From contig LR990064.1 in assembly GCA_905147135.1 (NCBI GenBank), positions 13,472,001 to 13,536,000 of the forward strand: a DNA stretch of 64,000 nucleotides. Reading direction: 5' to 3'. Shown here one piece after another: positions 50,841 through 62,869 of this stretch (its first letter is position 1; each line of letters begins with the position of its first letter). The position numbers and the translations under genes are program-made. This stretch comes from Blastobasis lacticolella (lineage: Eukaryota > Arthropoda > Insecta > Lepidoptera > Blastobasidae). The notes under the pieces are model-generated. The model saw nothing but the letters and a program-made list of their open reading frames with translations, did not search any database and was not told the origin of the DNA.

Positions 50841-51029
50841 CATGTCCCAACTGGACATAAGCATCCAATCCTAACCTTCAATATTGTCTAGCATTGTGCT
50901 TCTTACATACGTATTCAGAAACGCTACAATGAGGTATCACAGTGCATTTGAACGCACAGGGTTTCAACTGACGATACTTGAGTGGCGATTGGCACTATTT
51001 TTAGCTTCACCTACCCTGTTGTGTCATCA

Positions 51030-51256
51030 TCATTATCATCATCTTGGCGTTATTGTCCCGGTGTCTTGCAACTGAATGTGTAACCATGATCCAATCTGGT
51101 CAGGTTACCCTGGTGGCAGGATCACGGAGGTCAGATGGCAGTTGCTCCATTGTAATTACCTGATCTGCCATATCCTGGGTCATGGTCAAGGCGGAACCCA
51201 GCCCCCGTACGCGAGAGCATACCTGGGACATTATGCCATAATACGCCAAGATGATT
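51030..51256. mobile_element. S2 derivative with inverted ends
   Basis: Plus-oriented S2 body and tail from about 51065, preceded at 51030-51062 by an inverted copy of the same tail (atcatcttggcgttattgtc). Confidence 0.7.
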
Positions 51257-51269
51257 ATATCATTTTTAT

Positions 51270-52219
51270 ATTACTTACTTTTTCAACCGTGTTCTCCTGC
51301 ACATCGATGATACATGAAACAAAGAAAATGTTGAACATTAGTCTTTTATACTTACAGGTATACTTAAAAATTGGTCAAAGTCAACATAAAATGAAATATT
51401 CGAATTATTTTGTTTGCCGATTTTTCATTCATAATCATATTCATATTTATGGATAATTTTTGCATTACAAGTCATTTCCATATCTCAAGCTACATTAAAA
51501 TATTTTTTACTTAAGTTAACAATAATGCATCCTGTATACTAATAAAATAATGAAATAAAATTACAAATAAAAAAAAAAAAAAATGAAACAATAGTGGTGA
51601 TAAAATAATTGAATGATACTAATAATAAAACTAACTTGTTGAAAAAAATAAAATAATTTAAGACAACGATTTTATTCGCATCTTACAATTTCATTACAAT
51701 AACCTAAGATAGCAGTAAGGTATTAAACAACGTGCTCCATACATTCTTTGACAATTTCTGACGATGAAGGACAGAGTGCGAGTCTAATAAATAAATATTT
51801 TTTTGTTCATAACAAGCTTTTATCGCACTATGTTCTAGCTGAGTAGCTAATATTAAGCTGAGTAATACTAACTCGATAAGTATCAAGACCAATCCAAAGA
51901 GCCCAAGCACGATGGGGTTATCTTATTGCGTTAATTACTTCCCATTACCACATTTCCAACAATACAAATGCCATCCAAGTTACATAAGTATACCAAATTT
52001 CAATTCAATCGGATACCAACAAATGGTCGTAAAATTGTTTGGTACATAATCTACAACAACGCCTACGATTTTGTAACCATATAATGTATCGTAAGGGGTC
52101 CTTGGTGTACCAAAGTGGACACTGATATCAAATCAAATCAAAATACGTTCATTCAGTTTAGGTTTTTTACAACCGCAGAATTGGTTCATGAATGTCGGAA
52201 CATTAAACATTAAAATAAT
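51270..52219. other. AT-rich stretch with no gene seen
   Basis: Contains an A-run at about 51570. No recognised repeat or coding signal. Confidence 0.4.
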
Positions 52220-53460
52220 ATAAATAATAAATAAATAAATAAACGTTTATTTTCTCCCATTAATTTACAGATCACAATTTACGGGAGACTGATGCCTAAG
52301 CTAGGCAAGAAGCCTGTATTTCAGGTCACCAGGCGCCCCCTCGCACTACTGTACATAATATAATGTTTGCAATGTCTCGTATGCTAGGGAATAATATATA
52401 ATAAATATATGCAAACCAATATAAACATTCAGAGTATCTACCTAAATGTTTACTTATACATACATAAATGATATATAATATATATACGTATTTTTGTGTT
52501 AGTATTGTTAGTAATATTTTTATTTAGCTAATAGTTATAAGTATCAGTAACAGAAAGATCTGTTTTGGTTTTACTAGTGGGATATGTGGCAAGGTGGGAA
52601 CTTAAAATATGTTAAATTTTTTTTAATGATCTAACTAACTGGTATAAGGATAGACTCTGTTCTATCATAGCTGAGGTCTTTAATTTAACTGGTGACTCTC
52701 TTTTTGCAAAGGAAATAGTTAAGCGCATAGATGTTGAGTACTTTATTTACATTATTGTATATAAAGCCTCCCAGGAAACAGAAAAATCTTTGGCCAAAAC
52801 TTGTTACAATGGGGGGGGGATCAGGATGTGGCACCGTATACGGTCTTCTACGGGCTTTTGTGGTTGAGGATGGGGGGATGTATGTGACCGTGCGGTGTTG
52901 CGAAAGTGTTGTGTGGAGTATAAATAATTGGCGCACTGTCAGTACTGATATCCTTTGATAGAGTTCAGAGGTTGAGAATCTAAATGGGAGAAAACACATT
53001 ACTTTAAGTAATGACCGTTGGGCTCTCTCCAAAGTCAAAAGTGTGGTTTTAGGAGCACCTCCCCATGAAGTAATGTAGTAGATTAAGAGGGACTGACAGA
53101 GCGCAAAATAAACAGTTTTCATTAGATTTATGTCGGAAATATGTCTTAGTGTTTTAAATATATATTAACTTACGAACTCTATTTGATAATGTTTCTATGT
53201 GGTGTGGTGGAGTTATCAATTATAACGCCCAGATATTTAATATCATTGACACAACTAAGCGGCACACAAAGACACCCTTCAAAGTTGCGACATGTATGTG
53301 ATATGATGGGAGGTAGCGAATCAAGATTAGGTTGTAGGTTATAAATGGAGAACTTCATGTATTTTGTCTTGTCCGTATTCAATGTTAGTTTGTTTTGTAG
53401 CAGCCATTCCGTCACCCGGCTGAAACCCAACTGTGCAGCTGCGTGAGTTTCACCCCAACT
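52220..53460 (-). mobile_element. LINE ORF2 3' half, broken
   Basis: The minus strand reads ADDTVLLF, then LLQNKLTLNTDKTKYMKFSI and IKYLGVIIDNS (RT motifs around the ADD box and thumb), then after a break KTVYFALCQSLLIYYITSWG and ERAQRSLLKVM. The 3' end is near an aataaataaataaac tail at 52225-52245. Confidence 0.78.
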
Positions 53461-54594
53461 TTTTTCCCTAAAAAGCAGGACTGTATCGTCTGCGAAGGTG
53501 ATTATTTTGCCCCCTGATTGAATAAATAAATGATTTTACATAATTAAAAAATTAATTATAACTGATGAAACTATTTAGTCAGTAAATGAAGCAATAACAA
53601 ATATTGTGTGAGACGCTACAATGTAGATAGGAAACTGTAATCAATAATCGAATAAATTCAACTGAGAATTTTACTTTGATAATTACTGTCTCAGCTAATA
53701 GAAGGCTGAAAAAATTGTACTCTATTTTACGATTAGGTTGCCAGGGAGCATATTTATGTCTGGACAGAGACGACCTTGATAATATCTACAGACGTATGGT
53801 AGATACCTAGTTACTACGCGCGTGAATCTTACGTAGACTGTATTATATGTCGAATTAAAGACGACCTTGATAATACCGAGATATTCCAGAGGTGACAAAT
53901 TTATAAGAAACACAAAGCAGTAGAAAGTAAAAAGCAACAGTTTTCTTCCAGGCAACCTATGTTTCTTAGTAGATAATTCAATAATCAACCGCAGGGAATT
54001 ATGTCTTAATAAGACACCCAAAATCATAACAATTATGACCGATGCCATCTTATTTTTTACTATGTCACTTATAAAACCTTTAAAACTAGACCTTTGTAGA
54101 TAAATGAGTCATGCCGGAAAAAAAAATTTAATAGTGAAATTCTAGAAGCAAATCATATATATCACTTTTTGGTAGCGTTCTTACTAATTCGAAAGCGCTT
54201 AATCCAAAAATACCAGTTACCAAACCCACCTGTCCCTCTTTACCCCTTTCCTTCTCCTATTTGCAGTGAAACAGATACAGATAAGAGCAAATCTTCAAAG
54301 AAAAATTTAATATACGTACATTCAATTAATTTCCTAAACATCAATGCTATACGATATGTAATTTTTAAATTACAGCCTTGCACATTTTTCTTTATCTTTC
54401 TTCTCAATTTGTAGGTAAATGACAGCGATTACAAGAAAGTAGCTTACAAACATTTTAAAGCCGATTGATTCCTAGAAAACGATATCTAATTCATAGTCGT
54501 GTGAACAATTGTTCTTGAGACACAGTTTACCGCGCAGGGGTGTTCCCGCACGGATCGTACACTCCTCTCCTTCTGTAAATTCTAGAATCAATCA
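53461..54594. other. No gene seen
   Basis: AT-rich, unassigned. A partially duplicated phrase gacgaccttgataat occurs near 53766 and 53860. Confidence 0.4.
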
Positions 54595-54790
54595 TATAAC
54601 ATGAACTACCTGGAGAGGTTTTCCCTGGAGAGTACAATATTGAGTTCTTCAAGAAAGTAGCAAAAAGGTTTTTACGGGGTCGTCAACGTGTGGGTGATGC
54701 CCCTAGTATTGCAATCGTCCATAGGCTGCGGTGACTGCTTACCATCAGGCAGGTCGTAAGCTTGTTTGGCACCTTAGTGGTATAAAAAAA
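54595..54790 (+). mobile_element. LINE ORF C-terminal remnant (EYNMEFFKK family)
   Basis: acctggagaggttttccctg and gagttcttcaagaaagtagc, then taggctgcggtgactgctta in the 3' UTR. Confidence 0.68.
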
Positions 54791-55374
54791 TATATATAAT
54801 TTTTTGGTAAACGGGGTTTTCTTACTACTTTGAACCTATTGAATCAACAAATTACTGTTATTAACCTCTCTCCTCTCACTGTGTGTACCTCACTTGTGTG
54901 ATTTCACTACAAGGAACACTTCGGAGAGAAAATGGGGGTAAAGTAGCAGGGGACGGGTTGGTAAACGGCATTTTTTGATTCAGTATTAGTAAGGAAACAT
55001 CGGTTACCAAAAAGTAACACGATATGCTTCTAGATTCATATCGGAAGCCGAAAAACATTTCGGTTTGTTGTTCACTCTAGCATTACAAAATATAATATGC
55101 CTCACTTTTCGATCTAATAGAAGATTAGAGCAATTGTATCATAAGCAATTACCGAAATTAATTTCAGTGAACGTAAAAATCATTTTTAACAAAATATTAT
55201 ATCTTTAAAATTTAGGGTTCAAATCTAACAAACACATTTAACTGTCAAATATATGAAATATATTGTGTGAATATTTCGTATCTCTGACATAAGACAAAAT
55301 TCCCAATGAGGTTATCCGTCAGAGAACTAAAGTAACCGATGTTAGAGGCAATATGTATATTGTAATTCGTGAGA

Positions 55375-55490
55375 ACTCAGGGTCCGCTTTGACCATTATC
55401 CAGGATTTAGCGAATCAGGTAATTACAGAAAAACGACTGCCATCTGACCTCCGTGACCCTGTTATCTGGGTACCTAACATGGTTCTGCTG
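55375..55490 (-). mobile_element. S2 SINE fragment
   Basis: gggtccgctttgaccattat to cctccgtgaccctgttatc. Confidence 0.72.
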
Positions 55491-55766
55491 ATAATCACGG
55501 GATTTTAAAGACAAAATTATCAGTACCAATTTATGAAATATAGTTCTTTATGTTCAATCTCAATGAGCCCCTTCTTTTACTATATCCTTCATATTGGATG
55601 CCACATACTGTTAATCTGATTCGTACTTGGCCATTGCATTTATTCAAAAATTACGATAAAATGCAAGTGCAATTATAATGTAATGTGGCAAAAAAGGAAA
55701 TTAAACTGAATCAAACAGAATCCAACCTTGTTGAGCAATAAACGTTCATATTTACGAATTCAAATT

Positions 55767-55820
55767 ATGTATTTGAGATATTTTCTTTTGCTGTTTTTGA
55801 TATTGGTTGAAGCTGAGAAG
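55767..55820 (+). CDS. DUF1091-like gene exon 1 (signal peptide)
   Basis: ATG at 55767, 18 codons ending EAEK, donor GTGAGC in phase 0. The exon is almost entirely the hydrophobic signal peptide. Confidence 0.75.
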
Positions 55821-58549
55821 GTGAGCATTGTATATTTTAATGTAGCATCGACCGATCCTAGCTTTGCTGAAGAATGGGATATTTTTTGGTATAAGAAAAT
55901 TAAGCTCAGATACCTATTCAGAGTTGCAACGACACTTGCTAATTGTCATTAGATTCTAAGATTAAAGATATCATTCTGATATGGATCCGTTACAAGAATG
56001 CTCTATTTTCTTTTTTTTCAATAGTATATATTTATTATTATTATTATATACAAAGTTACATAACAATATGTACAAACTTAAAACTACCAAACGAAATAAA
56101 CATTTTAGACAAAAAATAAATTACATATAAAAAACTGATTCTAGATTCTATTTTCTTAGAAAAATCTTATACTTCTTATAAAATCTTTGAAATCGTAGCA
56201 ATTATGTGTGGACGAAGGCGATATTGAAAGAGTTGTGATAAATATTGAGAAAGAGTTCTGGGAGGTCCAAAAGGGAGTGACGCTAGTAGTACTCAATATA
56301 AAGAACATATTATAAAAATCAGAGCAATGATACATTAGAACACGGAATATACATATAATATCTATAATAAAACGTATAATATTTGGTGCTTCAACAGAAC
56401 ATTGAGTTTACCTATGAACATGACTTTCGTTTCGAAAATCCTAGCCATCATCGCAACCAAGTTTCATAACTTTGCCGTTCGTGACCAACTTGTTGTAATT
56501 ATTGTTGCACTGAAGTTAATTGGTGCATTTTATCAAGCTATGATTACATAGCTTATAGCATAGATATAATATTAATCTTTTTTTTTATTCAGGTCTCATA
56601 CTTCAGTGTAGAGCGTCCTCAAATAGTGTATTTGAATACCAACCTAGTACCCTGGGCTAATATGACTTCACGCAGAGTCGGTCGCAGGGACATCGTGTAT
56701 TATTTCAATTTTAGTATAGAGTCTTTTGTCTACTTCGGAAACAATGTCTCTGTAAGTATGTTTTGTACCAATGACGAAGGAAAGTCCTTCTAATATATCA
56801 AATAATGCGCACAGTGCTACAAACATCTGACCTGGTATTTTTGGTCCTTAAATTTTCCTTGGTCCACATCCTTGGACCCGGTGGCAAAAACTAGAACTGG
56901 AAAAATGGCGGCACTTCATTTTGAAATGTATTTGAACTGACATTTCAATGCCAAGACCAACGCTACCCCGAAAGCCAGTGTCCAGTGTTCCGTTTTGAAG
57001 GAGAAGGTAGCCAGCGCAATTATAGGCATGAGGCATTTCACTTTAGTGCTTACAGTGACAACTGAAACGCACAGGTATTTTGTGCATCTTTAGCTAAAAA
57101 GAGTTTGTTGAAAGAAGGGGCATTAGCTATCCGTGACCCAAAGAAGTCGTGTTTGACTTCATGGTATTTGTGTTGATTAAATAAAAAATTAATTCATGAA
57201 GTCTAAAAAACCTTTTTTAACTGCATAGGAGTGCTTTTGTATGCTCTTGTATTGTACAAGAAGGCAATACAAAAACCTCGGTACTTAAATGTTAACTTTT
57301 TGCAGGTGAATTTTTATTTCTTGGAATTCCTAACGAATAGATACAAGCCATCATTTGTGGAGATGCATTTCCGGCTCTGCGACTTAATCGAAAAGGACAA
57401 TTTCTTTGGCCCCGGTTTGAGATCGGGCACCTTTGGAAGATTAAAGTGCCCCTACGGGCCGGTATGTTTCTTACGTTTATGGGTCAATAATAGCAACATT
57501 TTTTTTAACAAATCGGAAGAACCTTACGTTAGTAGTCGCGTATGATTTGTAATATCTGGAGGTCAACCAATGACTATTCTCCGAGTTATGTCGTCATCAT
57601 CATCGCAGCCCATAACAGTCCACTGCAGGACTAAGGGCCTCTCCCACGAAAGGGGAAGTTTTTGCCATAATCTCCACGCATGGCAAGCGGGTTGGAGGTC
57701 ACAGTTTTTTATAAGTATAACAATGGAAAATGTTGCCCATGCCAATGCCCATTTTTCAGCCTACGGAGACTCTAGATCATTGGCTCGATAATATTAGTCG
57801 TCTTGTACGACACCCACGAGTGTAAAGGGGTGATGCTATTCTGCTCTGCCTTACACAACACGGCCAAACTAACCTATGCATGTAAAAGTCTCTTCAATAC
57901 CTTCCGAGTGTAGAAGCTGAATCTGGATTTTTTAAATCTACTTTTTAGTTTTGGTGGAAAGGGTAAAGATTGCGCCAGTGTTGGCAAGCGAAGATGGTGA
58001 AGGTGGAAAAGGGTAATAATTACCCACCTAGCGGGGTGTTGTAGCCAAGGGACCAAGGGACCGAAATATGTACATTAATTGAATACAAACCAATGCTTTC
58101 ACGGGGAAGGAAAACATCGTGTTGAAACCTTCACATTCAGGCGACTGAATGTGTAGCTACGTTGCAATCGGACGTTAGATGGCAGTCGCTCCACTGTCAT
58201 TACGGCCTACTGTAGGTGGACCCCAGGCCTGTAATCACTATCGGGACTGCAACGTCAAGGTGATTTGTTTTTACTAGGAAATGTATTATTGATGATCAAG
58301 ATGATTAATTGTTATGTACGTGTTACGAAATGTAGCTACTTATTCTATTACTCTTTCATAAGAATCGTTGTCTTTCAGGGCGTCTACCACGTACATAACG
58401 CTACAATACCGGTAACAGCAATACCAAGGGGATTCCCGTTCAGCAAAGGACGTATCTTTGTCAACGCAACTTACGGTGACGCATTAGAACTCTTTTTGGC
58501 ATTCCACGTGGACATCGAGTTGAAGCAGATGAGACGCTCGAAGAGTTAG
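55767..58549 (+). CDS. Secreted DUF1091/MD-2-related-like protein (4 exons)
   Basis: Four exons (55767-55820, 56593-56751, 57306-57461, 58379-58549) all join in phase 0 and give 179 residues. Residues 1-16 form a signal peptide (MYLRYFLLLFLILVEA). The body has the features of the insect DUF1091 group, a family of small secreted proteins related to MD-2 lipid-binding domains: an F-x-x-x-C (HFRLCDLI) followed by a glycine-rich stretch, CPYGPG-VYHVHNATI, and an amphipathic P-x-x-FP-x-G strand (PRGFPFSKGRIFVNATY). Five N-x-S/T sequons are present. The usual family length is near 180. Only two cysteines are obvious, fewer than in many members. The start is the first ATG in the frame. Function is unknown; relatives in flies are expressed in chemosensory and reproductive tissue. 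Intron 3 holds S1 and S2 SINEs. Confidence 0.8.
56593..56751 (+). CDS. DUF1091-like gene exon 2
   Basis: Acceptor TTATTCAG, donor GTAAGT; 53 codons from VSYFSVERPQIVY to YFGNNVS with sequons NMT, NFS and NVS. Confidence 0.82.
57306..57461 (+). CDS. DUF1091-like gene exon 3
   Basis: Acceptor TTTTGCAG, donor GTATGT; 52 codons from VNFYFLEFLTNRYKP through FRLCDLIEKDNFFGPGL to KCPYGP. It has two cysteines and the family core. Confidence 0.85.
57592..57872 (-). mobile_element. S1 SINE in intron 3 of the DUF1091-like gene
   Basis: catcatcgcagcccataaca tail to gccttacacaacacggcc head. Confidence 0.83.
58058..58264 (+). mobile_element. S2 SINE in intron 3 of the DUF1091-like gene
   Basis: atgtacattaattgaataca through gatggcagtcgctccactgt to gactgcaacgtcaaggtgat; tRNA head absent. 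Confidence 0.72.
58379..58549 (+). CDS. DUF1091-like gene exon 4 (C-terminus)
   Basis: Acceptor TCTTTCAG; 56 codons GVYHVHNATIPVTAIPRGF... to KQMRRSKS and stop TAG. The basic end follows the last beta strand. Confidence 0.85.
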   Translation, partial: GVYHVHNATIPVTAIPRGFPFSKGRIFVNATYGDALELFLAFHVDIELKQMRRSKS

Positions 58550-58817
58550 AAGACGACGAAAAAGTGTTCCACTTGCAGTACTTATCTGACCCGTGACCTA
58601 ATCGACTATGAAGGTGATGTATCGACATCGGCTTCAATTTGACAGTTTTATGAATTTGTCCGTAGTATGGACTATGACTCTTTCGGTTCCGAACCTCTTT
58701 CGGTTTCGGGAAGAACCGAAAGAGACAAGACAAGAGACAAAAATATCACGGACTAACTCCCATTGACAGGACTTGGGTCCTATCAATGAAGGGACAATCA
58801 ATGATAGGGCCTCCGGC

Positions 58818-58920
58818 CTGTGTCGCTGTTGTTGACTATGTCATAACATTTCAAAATTTCGACACTTAGTTCCAGTTTTGGCCGCCGGGTCAGATAAGTT
58901 TAGTGACACTGTATTTTTGT
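58818..58920. repeat. Repeat shared with the 11615-11827 MITE interior
   Basis: gtcgctgttgttgactatgt and cttagttccagttttggccg match 11688-11760. Confidence 0.6.
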
Positions 58921-59109
58921 TTTTAGTACTTGCTACTAAATATAAGATTGCTAACAAAATTTGTTATATATTGTTTTGTCAAGGATGCCGCTGACAAGCC
59001 AGCAGCTAATTTTTTATGTTATTTAGTGACAAAGGAGCAGACAACCCACCTGATAGCCATGCATGCTTAATTCACTGTTGACATACTGTAACTGCATAAA
59101 CAAAATGCA

Positions 59110-59901
59110 GTGGAAACTGATACTGTGAAAGAAACATCTAAACATAAAGATGATGACTTGAGCTTATATATGTCTTCCGGGAGTTGTGTGGAGAATATTG
59201 CCACGATCTGCGATCAGTCCACGTTAGTGAATTTCCGGAGCAAGCGGAGAGACATAGACAAAAGGTCACACGGAAGCGGCGTGCATGAAACACAGAAACA
59301 CCAGCGCATAGCGCATGATAGAGTCGTCGACCACAGGAGAGACTCTATCCAACAAGTAGAAAAAATATCAGAGCCTTTATCGCAGATATTATCAATGACT
59401 TGTAACGATAGAAGTGATAGCTCAGTGGACCACGATAGAAGAACGATTGTTTATAATGATCAGATTGGTATGGGTTTGGGAGCACAAATAGGTTACCATC
59501 TTCACTATAATGTTACGAACTACTGTTATCCAAATATGGAATTTGTTGACATAATTAACAAAATATCAAAACAGACTTACAATAATAATACTGCGATTAT
59601 TATAATGATAGCTAATTATTACAACGTCAGTAAATTCACACTGGACAAATGTATCCAGCTATTACTTAGTATTAGTAATAAGTATAAATGCAAATTCATA
59701 TTTTGTACTTTCCCATATTGCATAAATATTTCACAAGAACAAAATAAGTGTATACACAATTTGAATACATATATCTATAATTCAGTTTATCATTATGATG
59801 ACGCAATCTCATTATTTGACATTATTAAATTTATTTTTAGATTTAAGTTGAATACAATGTTACTATCTAAAACTTTAAAACTTCGTTTAGCTAAATTATA
59901 A
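59110..59901 (+). pseudogene. LINE ORF1-like open frame
   Basis: Open for 263 codons but without an ATG at its left edge (first in-frame ATG near 59170). Contains GLGAQIGYHLHYNV and SNKYKCKFIFCTFPYCIN. The latter half looks like a small alpha/beta fold as in esterase-like ORF1 proteins, but no catalytic residues can be assigned. Confidence 0.6.
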
Positions 59902-60158
59902 GGACATTATTTACAACTCATAACGACAAATAAAATGTGTGACAATTCTTGTATTAAATTAAGTACTGGCGATAGTAATTGTTTAAACTAGTCAATTTGG
60001 CAACAGAGAAATATAGTAATAGCAAATCGTCAGTTACTTCTGAAAAACAGGTTCTCTCTAGCAATAAGTGTAATATTGATAGTACTATTATTGACTCTTC
60101 TATAAAACTACTACATCAAAATATACAAGGGTTTTCTCCAAAAAAACTTGAAATATAA

Positions 60159-60446
60159 TTGTTCCTAGAAAAAATGAGATACGACATTATTTGCATAACA
60201 GAACATTTGCTAAAAGAACACGAAATAAACTGTCTAAATTATGAAAATTACTTTATAGATAGTTCGTTCTGTCGTAAAACAACCATTCACGGGGGATCAC
60301 TAATAATGATTCGTAACAATATTAAAGTAAAGGAACGCAGAGATATAGTACGGTTGTCAGTCGAACGTACCATTGAATTATCTTGTATAGAACTAGAGAG
60401 ACACATTATAGTATGTGTGTATCGCCCCCAAATAACGGCAATTTGA
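60159..60446 (+). pseudogene. LINE endonuclease N-terminal remnant
   Basis: MRYDIICITEHLLKEHEI and GGSLIMIRNNIKV follow the pattern of an apurinic endonuclease domain (E in the ITEH motif). A frame break follows, then a GDFNVNI motif near 60520. Confidence 0.72.
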
Positions 60447-60754
60447 CAGTTTTGAGTCAGTAATGGAAGCTGTATTGAAAATTATTTCAGCATCAAACAA
60501 GAAGATAATGGTATGTGGAGATTTTAATGTCAATATTTTTGAAGAAAATATGCTTTCGCGTAGACTATTAAATTTATTTAAATCTTTTAACCTAATCACA
60601 TATTTTATGAGCCCACCAGAGTAACTTACTAAGACGTTGGGACAAAAAGTAAGTAAGTTCCTTTAATTAAATCAGGTGATAGTGGGGATACAAGTAACTA
60701 CAGACCAGTTTCTGTTGCCAGTAATAAGTTAAATTTTCGAAAAATTAATAATGT

Positions 60755-61660
60755 ATGATATGTTGTTACTTCAATCTAAATAATATTTTCAATCATCAAC
60801 AATTTGGCTTTACTAAGGGGCGCTCTACTATCGATGCTGGTATCGCCTTAATCCAGAATATCTTGGAGGCATGGGATGATTTGAAAGATGCTATAGGCGT
60901 GTTTTGTGATCTTTCTAAAGTCTTCGATTGCATGGAACACGACACACTAATTTTGAAGTTGAAACACTACGGTGTTTCTGACAAGGCATTAGATGTAATG
61001 AATTCTTACCTAACAAATATAAAGAAACGGGTCCAAATAAACAGAGTGAAGTCTGCAGGGTCGACTCTGGGAATTGGTGTGCCACAAGGTTCAATTCTGG
61101 GTCCATTTTTAGATTTTAGATTTTAGATTTATTTATTACTCTTCTACAGTTTACATAACAATATTACATTTATCATAATATATCTATAAAAGAGATCGTC
61201 AAAATGGATACAATATTATAGAAAATTACACAATTGTAAAACTTATTTAAAAATGTATAAATGTTTTTATTTCTGGTGTATGTCAATGACTTACTATTTG
61301 TAACTCAAAGTCTGGCGAAAACAGTGTTATTTGCAGATGACACGTCCCTTATATTTAAAATTAGGAGAAATACTCAAAGTGTCAACGAAATTAATAACAC
61401 CCTCCTTAAGGTCCAAGATTGGTTTACGATAAATAAGCTTGTACTGAATGCAAAAAAAAACTAAGTGTGTGCATTTTCAATTATCTAATGTAAACAATCC
61501 CGTTATCAATGTTAAAATTAATAATGAAAATTTAGATTTCTACACTAATACAGTTTTCTTGGGGATGACAATAGACAACCGTTTACAGTGGGGTCCTCAC
61601 ATAACAGTCTTGTCGAGTCGGCTTAGTTCTGCTGCTTACGCTGTAAAGAAAATTAGGTAA
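60755..61660 (+). pseudogene. LINE reverse transcriptase, interrupted
   Basis: The palm motifs listed for the element are present. A 152-bp insertion (61112-61263) splits GPFLFLVYVNDL, and an A-run frameshift follows NAKK. Confidence 0.82.
61112..61263. mobile_element. 152-bp insertion in the LINE
   Basis: Flanked by TTTTTA on both sides (61106-61111, 61264-61269). Removing it with one TTTTTA restores the reading frame. The insert starts gattttagattttagattt and is AT-rich; part resembles 56040-56080. Confidence 0.75.
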
Positions 61661-62156
61661 TTGACGGACATTACAACAGCAAAACTGGTATATTTTGCGT
61701 ATTTCCACAGCTTACTTTCGTATGGCATTTTGTTGTGGGGTCATGCGGTAGATTTAAATTCAGTGTTTGCTTTGCAAAAGAGAGCTGTACGGGCTATTTA
61801 TGGTCTAAGGAGTAGAGATTCCTTAAGGCAATTATTTAAAGAAACTAACATTTTGACTGTACCCTGTCAAGATATTAATGAAAATGTTGTATATGTTAGA
61901 AACATGTGACATACATAACATTAATACTAGAAATAAAAACAAATTAGAACACTTAAAAACTAGACTAAGCAGAACTCTGAATTCGTTTGTAAGGGCCTGT
62001 ATTCAGTATTATAATAAAATACCTAACGACATAGTCGAGCTGCCTATAAATAAATTTAAGTCTGTTGTAAAGACCACTTTATGTAGAAAAGCATATAACG
62101 TAAATGACTATGTTACAGATAAAAATGCTTGGAGTGACAACATTCGGTTAAATTAA
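61661..62156 (+). pseudogene. LINE ORF2 C-terminal region
   Basis: Two frames: YFHSLLSYGILLWG...LQKRAVRAIYGL and, after a shift, SFVRACIQYYNKIPNDI to the stop at about 62154-62156. Confidence 0.78.
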
Positions 62157-62402
62157 AATTAAATAATTGATATGTGGTAAATGTTTTGACATTTTAATAT
62201 TCATTTTTGACATTTAATTAATTTATATAAATTATATTTCATACATTGTATGTTAGACGTACCTATATCGATTTGACATTTTCTAATAATTTTTATTTAT
62301 TGTTTATGTGATTACTGTTAAGTGTGGACATTGTATTAACGTTCAATAAGTGTATTTTTGATACCTATGTTGAATAAAATTAATTGATTATGATTATGAT
62401 TA

Positions 62403-62625
62403 TAATGACCCGGATGTGTTCTCGCGCGCGAAAGCCCGGGGTCCGCCTTAACTATAATCAATCATATGTGTAACAATGGTCCAATCTTGTCAGATTCCCC
62501 TCTTAACAGAAGATTCAGATGGCAGTCGTTTGTCTGATCTGCCAAATTCTGGATCATGGTCACGGCAGACCCCGTGCTCTGGCACGCGAGAGCACAACCC
62601 GGATATTGACACCAAGACGATTATT
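62403..62625. mobile_element. S2 derivative with inverted ends
   Basis: Left gatgtgttctcgcgcgcgaa...ggggtccgcc is inverse to the right ggcagaccccgtgctctggc...cgagagcacaacc; the middle is plus-oriented S2. Confidence 0.7.
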
Positions 62626-62744
62626 GTGTCTACTTTAGATTCAATCTGTTGAAACTATGACTTTTGTCATAGTGTGAAGTGTTTGCACACTTGGCAAGCA
62701 AATGGCATTTACTAATAATGTTATATTAGAAAACGCTGATCGCC

Positions 62745-62830
62745 ATTTTAAGCCTATTCACTCTAGCCTTGAAGGTGTCTAGATTATAATGATCAGGGAA
62801 CACACCAGCAGGCAACGCGTTCCATCAATC
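62745..62830 (-). mobile_element. LINE ORF C-terminal remnant
   Basis: cactctagccttgaaggtgt and ttataatgatcagggaacac, FPDxYNL family. Confidence 0.6.
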
Positions 62831-62869
62831 TATCTATCGTTATATGGTTAATAAATAAAGAACATTCCA

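Larger units (their letters stand above)
59110..62400 (+). mobile_element. Broken non-LTR retrotransposon (LINE)
   Basis: Order: ORF1-like frame (59110-59901), endonuclease start (about 60100-60620), a deletion, reverse transcriptase (about 60755-61660) and C-terminal part (to 62156), then an AT-rich 3' UTR ending in attatg repeats near 62400. RT motifs seen: FGFTKGRSTIDA, DLSKVFD, GVPQGSILGP, LFADDTSL. The element is inactive: internal deletion, an insertion, a frameshift in an A-run near 61450-61460 and stops. Confidence 0.85.

Noticed and set aside
51565..51585. Poly(A) run as a processed pseudogene tail
   Set aside because: No coding sequence of retrocopy type upstream on either strand.
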